Shown here: positions 55,907-64,000 of the stretch, in pieces
Position numbering within the stretch: position 1 is the first letter of the stretch
How the letters are laid out: every line of letters starts with the position of its first letter
Source of the DNA: Heterohyrax brucei
Taxonomy: Eukaryota > Chordata > Mammalia > Hyracoidea > Procaviidae
DNA length: 64,000 bases
Assembly (NCBI GenBank): GCA_028571685.1
Contig: CM053140.1
Coordinates: 153,125,701 to 153,189,700 of the forward strand
Reading direction: 5' to 3'
Position numbers and translations under genes: made by a program
The notes under the pieces: model-generated
Databases searched by the model: none
What the model was told of the DNA's origin: nothing
The model's input: only the letters and a program-made list of their open reading frames with translations

Positions 55907-56853
55907 ATGATGTCCCAGAAGCAAAAAACTCTGGAGAAAACTTTAGCCAAGAAATTACCCATGATTTCAAATGGCCCCCAAAAGAAAGCACCACAGAACT
56001 TAGCAGATGAAGAAACCTTTCTGAAACTATCAGAAGGTGAATACACAAGGATTAAATGTAGAGCCCTCCTAGACCTTATACAAAATGCAGCAGAGCAAAA
56101 TGAAAAATTAAGCAAGCTGTTGGATCTGATGGAGCACCAGTACTCTCAAATCCAGTAGATGAAGAACAAAATCAAAGAGATGGACACTTCAATTCAAAGC
56201 CAAGAAAGCAGAATGTACACATGAAAATAGACTTTCTGACTTGGAAGACAGAACTACTGACTCCAGGTTCTATGAGGAGAAATCAGAAAAAAGAAAGAAG
56301 AAAAATGAAGAAACATGAAGAAGCCTGTGGAACTCCATTAAGAAGAACAATCTACGATTAATTGGAGTTCCTGAACAGGGTGAGACACCAGAGAATGCAG
56401 ACAGTATTTTTGCTGAGCTGCTGACAGAAAACTTCCCAGAAATTATGAAAGAAGAGAATATAGATATCCAAGATGCATATCTTATGCCACTCAATATACA
56501 TCTCAAAGGAAAGACTCCAAGACACATTATAATCAAGCTTAACAAAATGAAACAGAAACTCTTAAAGACAGCAAGACTCAAAGCAAAGCTAATGTTCAGA
56601 GGGAAACACTTTAGGCTTTTGTCAGATTTCCCAGCAGAAGCAATGCTGGAGTGGAGACAGTGGCATGACACAGTCAAAGCCTTGAAGGAGAAGAACTTCC
56701 AACCAAGAATTATATATCCTGCAGAACTATCTTTCAAATATAGTAATGAAATTAAGACTTTCACAGATAGACAGAAAAAAGAGACTTTGTCCAAACCAAA
56801 CTAAAGCTACAAGAAATACTGAATCTCCTCACTTAGAAGAACAAAACCACTAA
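55907..56853 (+). pseudogene. L1 ORF1 pseudogene (copy D)
   Basis: Starts ATGATGTCCCAGAAGC and ends at TAA 56851-56853. Open for 83 codons (55907-56158: KKTLEKTLAKKLPMISNG, EETFLKLSEGEYTRIKC) up to a TAG at 56156-56158 where copy C has an amino-acid codon. The block 56445-56804 holds the C-terminal RNA-binding region (DIQDAYLMPLNIHLKGK; RHIIIKLNKMKQKLL; KNFQPRIIYPAELSF). The two stops in C and D lie at different sites, so the parent ORF1 was open at both. The minus-strand frame 56270-56794 is a shadow. Confidence 0.85.
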
Positions 56854-57283
56854 CTTTATATTTTAGAAACAAATACAGGACACATCACCCAGAAATCTAC
56901 TCAGTTAGGGAAGTCTCCAGTCAATTAAAGCCATAATAGTAAAAGAAATGATCCAGTGGGCATATTATGAAAACTATGATGTCATCATATTAAAAAGAGG
57001 GATGAGCTGCCGTTGTTATAGTCCTTCCAGATAGAGAAGAAGTTAATAAGACTGGTGGTAATCAAAATTGAGTTTAAACATACTTTACTAAGGAGGATCA
57101 TAGTGCAGCTGTAAAGCACAATAAAGATGCAACATATCAAATCAAGAAACATAATACAGGAGTCTCAACAACCACAAAACCAACCTTGAAAAAGGTGAAA
57201 AATCAATTCATGAAGAAAAACTTCCCAGAACAAATTAATAAGAACAACAGAGAAAACATCAACAGAAAACTAAACATATCACA

Positions 57284-57790
57284 ATGGCAGCACTAAACAC
57301 ATACCTATCAATAATCACATTGAATGTGAATGGACTGAACGCCCCAGTAAAGAGATATCAAGTGACATCTTGGATCAAAGGACATGACCCATTCATATGT
57401 TGCCTACAAGAAACTGACCTTAGACTTAATGACGTGAACATATTGAAAATTAGTGAATAAAGAATATAAAGCAATCTGGCCCTTCCTTAAAAAGCTGGAA
57501 ATACAAATACCACTTGACTCAGTAATTCCACTGCTCGGAATACATCCTACAGAATCAGGGCAGTCACACCAACTGACATATGCACACAAATGTTTATTGC
57601 AGCACGGCCCACAATAGCAAAAAGACGGAATCAACTGAGATGCTCAACAACAGATGAATGGATAGGTAAACTATGGTGTATGTATTCAACAGAACACTGC
57701 AATGATAAAGAACAACAACAATTTTAGGAAACATCTCATAACCTGGTTTCAATTTGAGGACAATATGCTGAGTGAAAGCAGACAGCAACA
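57284..57790 (+). pseudogene. L1 ORF2 deletion derivative (copy D)
   Basis: Starts ATGGCAGCACTAAAC and encodes the first endonuclease block (LNVNGLNAPVKRYQVTSW), then CCLQETDLRLND, where the catalytic-loop His of ETHL is Asp. It then crosses the same junction as copy C into the last about 105 codons. Lacks RT. End approximate. Confidence 0.85.
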
Positions 57791-58796
57791 ACAGGACAAA
57801 TAAGAACTTAAGAACAAATTGATGCATAGAGGAAAAGATTCTTTGATGGCTGCAAGGGTGAGAAGGGAGGGAGGGCGAGAGGAAGGTTTAGATCAGATAG
57901 TTTGTAGAAATTTGGTTGGGTGAAATCTGTGACAGGACACATCAGAAGGAAGATCAATATTAACCAGACTTCAACGTAACATGATTACTCCTCTGATCTT
58001 AACCCAATATTGGAAGGACAGAGTAGCTGGGGCAGGGGGCTGGAGACCATGCTCTCAGGGGAAATTGAGGCCAACTGGCACAACTAGCATTTTGCTAAGA
58101 GAGCCCTCTGCATGCCACACTGGTGAGCAGTGTCTGGGGTCTTAAAAGCTGCCAAGCTGCTATCTGAGGGTACAGCAAATGGTCGCAATTCAGTAGGAAT
58201 GAATGATCACCAAGGATCAAAACAACATGGGGGAAAGAGAACCCAGAAAACAGACAGACCTGCATGAGTGGTTGACTACATCAACTTGTGACAGAAGAAC
58301 CAGATGGTGCCCAGCCAACACCAGTGATAGTCATGATGGAGCTCACAAAGTTGAGTCTCACTGGTAACGCAGGAATAAAAAGGAGTACACCCTGATATCT
58401 CCACTAAAAGATCTCAACTAATGTTCCCGGGGCCTTGGGTTTCCCCTGGGAGCATGGCCCCTGGCCCTGATGTTTCCCCTGTCCATAAATCATAACAGAG
58501 ATCAACTCTGTGCACAGGAATGGATTGGACTTGGTGACACAGAGTGACCATATCATGTGAGCATTGTATAGTTCTATGAATCTACAGGATGTCTTCTTGC
58601 TGACCTCTTCCTGGAGGTGGGGAAGTGGGTAGAGAGGAGGAGATAGGAGATTGTTGGGAGGATAAGACATTTATGGAGCAGAGAAGAAGAGTGTGCTGTT
58701 CACTGGGCAGAGAGAGCAGTGGTAGCTGTATATAGGTGGGCAGGCAAATTTATAATGGACTGTTCATTTTCATTCAATTGTTAAAAAAAAAAAAAA
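57791..58796 (+). other. L1 copy D 3'UTR and poly(A)
   Basis: Complete 3'UTR with GATGGCTGCAAGGGTGAG, GAGTCTCACTGGTAACGCAG and a CATTTTCATTCAATTG end before the poly(A). No extra sequence. Confidence 0.8.
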
Positions 58797-58799
58797 GAG

Positions 58800-59184
58800 A
58801 GGTACTAAACAGACTCCAGTTAGAAAATTGGTAACATCAGACAGCAATCTGAAACTACAGTGCAGGACAAGCAACAAAATAAATAAAAAGGGAAACACTG
58901 AAAATAGGGAAACAGATATTATTATGTAAAACATGCCAACATTCTAACTAAAAAGAGAGATTGAAAAATATATAGTCATAGATCTTTCATACTGAGAGGA
59001 ATTCAAGGTAATATGAAGAAATAAAGACTGGCTTAAACTTAGAAAAATGGGGGTAAATGTATCCTCCATATCAAAATAAAAACTGGAAACACATGAAGTC
59101 ACAGCAAATGCTGTGACAACAATGAAAACGATGGAGAAAAAAAATAAACAAAAAAATTGTCTCCAAGCACAAAAAAGACATCAA
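58800..59184 (+). other. A-rich sequence, probably L1 G inter-ORF/upstream region
   Basis: A-rich, frame-less DNA directly before the ORF2 start of L1 copy G; likely its spacer but not clearly alignable with the other copies. Confidence 0.4.
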
Positions 59185-61735
59185 ATGACAGCTCTAATCT
59201 CATAACTATTAAAAGTTACACTGAATACAAAAGGATTAAATGCACTAGTAGAGAGACGGAAAGTGATAGGTTGGTTGAAAAACATGATGTGCCTATATGT
59301 TGCTTACAAGAGACACATCTTAGACTTACAGACAAAAACAGATTAAAAAAAATGGGGGGATACATATACCTGGCAAATAACATTAAAAAAAGAGCAAGAC
59401 TGTCAATATTAATTTCTGATAAATAAATTTTAAAGTAAAATACCCTGCAGTTGATAAGGAAGGTACTATACAATGATTAAGGGTCAATACACCAGGAAGA
59501 CAAACCATATTAAATGTTTATGCATTCAGTGATAGAGCTCCCAAATACATAAAACAAACTCTAACATCATTGAAAAGAGCACTAGTACCATAATAATACC
59601 AGATTTTAACACACTGCTTTCAGTAAAGGACAAGACATTTAGAAAGAAGTTTAATAAAGACATGGGTGGTCCAAATGCGACAACAGACCAAATTGACCTC
59701 GTATACGTATACAGAACACTACATCCAACAGCAGCTAAGTAGATATTTTTTTTAGCACATATGGAAGAGTCAATAGAATAGACCACACATCAGATCATAA
59801 AGCAAGACTTAACAAAATCCAAAGATTCAAAATATTGCATAGCATTTTTTCAGATCATAAATCCATAAAAGTAGAGATCAATTAAAAAAAAAAAGGCAAG
59901 GAAAAAAATACCAAATGCCTGATAACTGAATAACACCTTGCTAAAAAAAGTACTTGCTTATAGAAGAAATGAAAGACAGAATAAAGAAATTTATGGAATC
60001 AAATGAGAAAGAACACACATCTTACTGCAATCTTTGGGACACAGTAAAAGCAGTCTAAGAGAGGTGAATTTACTTCAATAAATGCATACATCCCCCCCCA
60101 AAAAAGGGCTGAATCAAAAGATTAAGTGTAGTATTCAAACACACAGATAGAGAGTAACAAAAGAACTCCTCAAGTGCCAGAAGAAAACAAATGAAAATTA
60201 GAGCAAAAATAAATTAGAGAATAGAAAACTGATTAAAAGACCTAACAAGATCAAAAGCTGGTTCTTTGAAAAGATCAACAAAATCAATAAATCAGTGGCC
60301 AGTAAATGAAAAGGAGGGGAAGAATCAACTAACCTTAACACGAAATGAGATGAGTGACCCAAGAGAGACAATTAAAATTCAAAAAATCACAACGGAATAC
60401 TATGAAAAATATATTGTAACAAATATGAAAACCTGGAGAAAACGGATAAATATCTAGAAACATACTACATACCTAAAACAACATAAGCAGAAGAAGAAAA
60501 GTAAAATAAACATTTAACAAAACAAGAGATTCAAAATTTAATCAAAGTCTCTCACCAAGCTGTAGCCCTGATGGCTTCAGTAGAGAATTCCATCAAACTT
60601 CTAAAAAGTTAACACTGCTGTTACTAAAAGCATTTCAGAATACAGATGAGTATGGAATACTCCCAAACCATGAAGTCACATATCCTTGATACGAAAACCG
60701 GGTAAAGACACAACAAAAAACAATAATTATAAACCAATGTCTGCCATGAGCTTGCATGAGAAAGTCCTCAATAAAATTTTAGACAATAGAATTAACATAT
60801 CAGAGAATTAATTCTATGACCAAGTGAGATTCATACCAGGGATGCAGAGACAGTTCAACAGCAGAAAGCAGTGTCATCAATCACATAAATAAAAGAGAAA
60901 ACAAGAACCACTTGATTTTATCAACTGCTGCAGAGAAGACTTTTAACAAAGTCCAGCACCCACTCATGTTAAAAACTCTCAGCAAAGTAGGAATAGAAAG
61001 AAAATTCTTCAGCATAAAAAAGGACATTTATATTAAGCAAATAGCCAACATCATCTTAAATGGAGAGAGGCTGAATGCATTCTCCTTGAAAACTAGAATC
61101 AGACAAACATACTCTGTACCACTTCTTTTATTCAGCATTGGGTGGGAGGTGTCAGCCAGAGCAATTAGGCAAGAAAAAGAAACAAAGGTCATCCAAATCA
61201 GTAAGGAAAACTGAAAGTATATCCACTTGTAGATGGTGCATTCTCATACAGAAAACTCTAGACTCCACACAAAAACTGCTAGAGCTAATCCAAGAGTCAG
61301 AAAATCATCAGGATACAAGATAAGCTAAAAAATCAGCTGGATTTCTGTATACCAACAAAGAGACCATCAAAGAGGAAATCACTGAACCAACATCCTTTAC
61401 CAGAGCCCCCCGTAAGATAACGTGTTTAGGAATACGTCCAATGAGAAACATAGAAGGCGTAAAAAAAAAAAATAAAAAATAAAGACACATTTCAAGAAAA
61501 GAAGAGGCCCTTACATTAAGTGTAGAACACTACTACAATGATCATTGATAGGAAGACTCAACATTGTGAAAATGTCTATTCTACTCAAGGCAATTCAATG
61601 CAATCCTGATCCAAATTTCAATGTCATTCTTTAATGAAATGGAGGTGCAAATCACCAGCTTCATACGAAAAGGAAAGATGTCTCAAAGAACCAGACTATC
61701 ACTGAAGAACAAAGTGGGAGTTCTCATGAAAGGGT
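59185..61735 (+). pseudogene. Diverged L1 ORF2 (copy G), 3'-truncated
   Basis: An older, more diverged L1 than A-F. It starts ATGACAGCTCTAATC. Endonuclease block PICCLQETHLRLTDKNRL near 59293-59346; RT blocks at 60912-61214 (LNGERLNAFSLKTRIRQ) and the palm motif degraded to STCRWC near 61225-61245. The sequence breaks off at about 61735 before the C-terminus. Stops and frameshifts are frequent. ORF1 and 3'UTR are not seen. Confidence 0.8.
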
Positions 61736-62014
61736 TAATAACTGTAAAAGTGTTAATTAATCCTTGCCTGATATCTCAGAAAAATTACAATGACTAACCT
61801 GGAGACTGTGAGTCTGATTTATTCAGACCTTGCCCAAGAACATGAGATTATTCTCAATCACTAACTGGAAAGCTACAGATCACTGCCCAAGTAGTATCAC
61901 AATTCTTAATAAGAAATATGACCCGCTTTGTGACTAATAAGCCCCAAATGCTCTGGCTTCAGATGAGATGTTAAGATACTGCCCATAAAGCTTCACAGTT
62001 CCTTGAAGAGATGT
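61736..62014. other. Unrecognised spacer between two L1s
   Basis: About 280 bp not matching either neighbouring L1. Contains AGGGTTAATAACTGTAAAAG and ACTAATAAGCCCCAAATGC; no identity offered. Confidence 0.4.
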
Positions 62015-63966
62015 ATCTCACGCTTCTAGTCCTTTTGGCCACATGTTGATACAGTCACATTCACATGGGTCCTTCTATATCCTGGGCTCTTTGTCTATAT
62101 CTTTGTTGTTCTCGGTGATCATCTGTTCCGGATGATTTGGGACCATTTAGTGTACCTCAGATGGCAGCTTGCTAGCTTTTAAGATTTGAGACACCACTCA
62201 CCTATAAGGGGTGCAGAAGATTCTCTTTGCAATAGGCTAGTTATGCCGGTTGGCCTTGATGTCCGCTGAGAACATGATCCCCAGCATCTGCTTCTGCTGC
62301 TACTCTATCTTTGCAGTATTGGGTTAAGATTAGAAGAGTTTTCAGTCTATGTTGAAGCCCAGTTTAGTTGAACTACTTTCTATTGTGTGCTGTCCCTGCT
62401 TTAACCAAGTTTCTATCAATTATCTAGTGTAAGACCAGCCTTCTCCCTCCCTCCCCACACTTGTAGCCATCAAAGAATCTTTTCTTCTGTAAGTGAGTCT
62501 ATTTTTTAAGTCCTAATAGCAGGGGTCTCATACAATATTTGTCCTTTTGCCACTGACTGATTTCACTCAGCATAATGTCTTCCAATTGAAACCAGGCTGT
62601 GAGATGCTTCCTAAAATCATCATTGTTCTTTACTATTACATGTTGTTCCACTGAGTATATGTACCACAGTTTGTTTATCCGTTCATCTATCATTGCACAT
62701 CTGGGTTGATTCCATCTTTTTGCTGTTGTAGGCTGTGCTGCAATAAACATTTGTGTACATGTATCTGTTCATGTGACTGCCCTTGATTCTGCAGGATACA
62801 TTGAGAGTAGTGGGATTACTGGATCAAATGGTATATCTATATCAAGCTTTTGAGGAAGTGCCAGACTGCCTTCCATAGAGGTTGTATCATTTTGGAATCC
62901 CACTAGCAGTGTAGGTGAGTTCAGATCTCTCTACAGCCTATCCAGCATTTGTTTTGTGTTTTTTGGATCATAGCCAACCTTGCTGGGGTGAAATGGTATC
63001 TCACTGTAGTTTTGATTTGGATTTCTCAAATAGCTAGTGGTCGAGAGCATTTCCTCATGTGTCTTTGGCTACCTGGATGACCTCTTTGGTGAAATATCTG
63101 TCCATCTTGTTTACCCATCACTGAATTGGGTTATTTAACCTTTTCTTGTTGACATTTTCCAGTACTTTATAGATTATGGCAATCAGATACGAGGCTGACA
63201 TGTAGTTGACAAATATTCTTTCTCATTTTGCAGGTGGTCTTTTAACTCTTCTGATAATGTCTTTGGATGAGCTTGAGTGTGTGATTCTTAGTAGTTCTCA
63301 CTTATAAAATTTCTCTGCTGTTGATAGTGCTTGGTCAGATTTTGAAGTCTGTATAAGTTGTGAATTAAAACTTCCATTGTTGACTCTATTTTTTCTTGCA
63401 TGATCTTTATCATTTTAGGTTTGATATTTAGGTCTTTGATCCATTTTGAGTTATGTTTTGTGTAAGTTATGAGACACAGGTTTTGTTTCAGTTTTTTGCA
63501 GATGGACAATCAATTTTGCCAACATTGTGCGTTAAAGACTGTTTTTAACCCCAGTTTACAATCTTAGGGCCTTTATCTAATGTCACGAGTTCGTAAGACG
63601 ATGGTGGCATCTCTGGAGTCTCAACTCTTTTCCATGGTCTATATGTCTCTTTTTGTACCAGGCTGTTTTGACTACTGTGGAAGTGTAATAGTTTCTAAGG
63701 TCGGGTAATGTGAGGCTTCCCACTGTGTTCGTCTTCTTCAGTAGTGCTTTGCTTATCAGGGGTTTCTTTCCTTTCCAAAGAAAGTCGATGATTTGCTTCT
63801 CCATCTCATTAAAAAAGACACTGGAATTTGTATTAGGATTGCACTGTATATGTGGATCACTTTGGATAAACTAAATCTTTTCACAATGTTATGTCTTCCT
63901 ATCCATGAGCAGGTGGATTACTCCATTTATGTAAGTCTCTTCTGTTTTTTTGCAGTAAGGTCTTAT
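62015..63966 (-). mobile_element. L1 copy F, antisense, 3' and 5' truncated
   Basis: Reverse L1 with part of the 3'UTR (about 62015-62560) and the C-terminal third of ORF2 (about 62560-63966). It lacks the final roughly 400 bp of the 3'UTR, as copy E also does. It is broken at the right by a SINE at 63967. A C-rich CTCCCTCCCTCCCC at 62442-62455 marks the 3'UTR G-rich tract. Confidence 0.83.
62560..63966 (-). pseudogene. L1 ORF2 C-terminal pseudogene (copy F)
   Basis: Minus-strand remnants: MEKQIIDFLWKGKKPLISK (63583-63804), LKQNLCLITYTKHNSKWIKD (63288-63509) and the carboxyl end near 62560-62750 (RWNQPRCAMIDERINKLWYI), all typical of the region after the RT domain. Several frameshifts. The RT active site would lie beyond the window. 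Confidence 0.82.
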
Positions 63967-64000
63967 GCCAGCCAAAGCCAAGTGCTGTCGAGTCAGATCC
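63967..64000 (-). repeat. AfroSINE 3' end, cut by window end
   Basis: AGCCAAAGCCAAGTGCTGTC and GAGTCAGATCC: the reverse-oriented SINE 3' end with a TTGGC-type tail, inserted in L1 copy F. The rest lies outside the window. Confidence 0.8.

Larger units (their letters stand above)
54976..58796 (+). mobile_element. Internally deleted L1 copy D
   Basis: L1 unit of 3.8 kb with 5'UTR (from GGTGGAGTCAAGAT), ORF1, spacer, ORF2 reduced exactly as in copy C (junction at 57461-57475, AGAATATAAAGCAAT), 3'UTR and a pure poly(A) of about 14 at 58782-58796. Two very short SINE ends sit in the leader. No clear target duplication (AAAAAGGGGG versus AAAAAGAGAGG is weak). The flanks differ from copy C, so the two are separate insertions of one lineage rather than a segmental duplication. 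Confidence 0.9.

Noticed and set aside
56270-56794. 174-codon minus-strand open frame, among the longest in the window
   Set aside because: It lies antisense to L1 ORF1 of copy D; Phe/Ser/Leu-rich, a typical antisense shadow of A-rich L1 coding sequence.
48142-58796. Copies C and D as halves of one segmental duplication
   Set aside because: Flanks differ (MLT1-like LTR and RTE sequence lie between), C has its own perfect 13-bp target duplication, and the two differ by many scattered substitutions.

Overview
This is a repeat-dense, AT-rich stretch of mammalian nuclear DNA, with no intact host gene recognised. It carries many copies of a tRNA-headed SINE whose 3' end reads like CATGAGTCGGATCCGACTCGA and matches the 3' end of RTE (BovB-like) LINE fragments also present here. 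This is the AfroSINE/RTE pairing of Afrotheria, so the source is most likely an afrotherian mammal (elephant, sirenian, hyrax or relative). The taxon call is inference. Open frames over about 100 codons are pieces of broken retroelement genes or low-complexity shadows.

Layout. At 403-8024 (+) lies a near full-length L1 (A), interrupted by an LTR (2921-3495) and an antisense L1 tail. At 8035-11640 there is mostly unrecognised sequence, with a polypurine tract, one MaLR-type LTR and a SINE. At 11653-19500 (-) lies a second full-length L1 (B) with a perfect 12-bp target duplication and two nested L1 tails. At 19513-32556 there are SINEs in inverted pairs, plus an ancient ERV-L-like pol relic (21640-24880) whose protease/RT block is inverted relative to its RNase H/integrase/dUTPase block. 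At 32557-39672 an antisense RTE is split by an antisense L1 (E), which itself contains a sense L1 tail. At 39890-48141 there are SINEs, microsatellites, a long inverted repeat, MaLR-type LTRs and AT-rich tracts.

At 48155-51867 (C) and 54976-58796 (D) are two L1s that keep the 5'UTR, ORF1 and 3'UTR but lack most of ORF2. They share the same deletion junction, which points to a multicopy non-autonomous L1 lineage. Further on come a diverged L1 (G, 59185-61735, +), an antisense L1 (F, about 62015-63966) and a SINE cut by the window end.

How the parts work together: L1 supplies poly(A)-type retrotransposition, and RTE supplies it for the AfroSINEs by tail similarity. C and D could only have moved with ORF2 protein supplied in trans. 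Every RT catalytic FADD site that could be checked is mutated or deleted, so no copy here looks able to move itself. The best candidate for an undescribed system is the C/D deletion-derivative family, together with the very short SINE-end insertions found inside these L1s.
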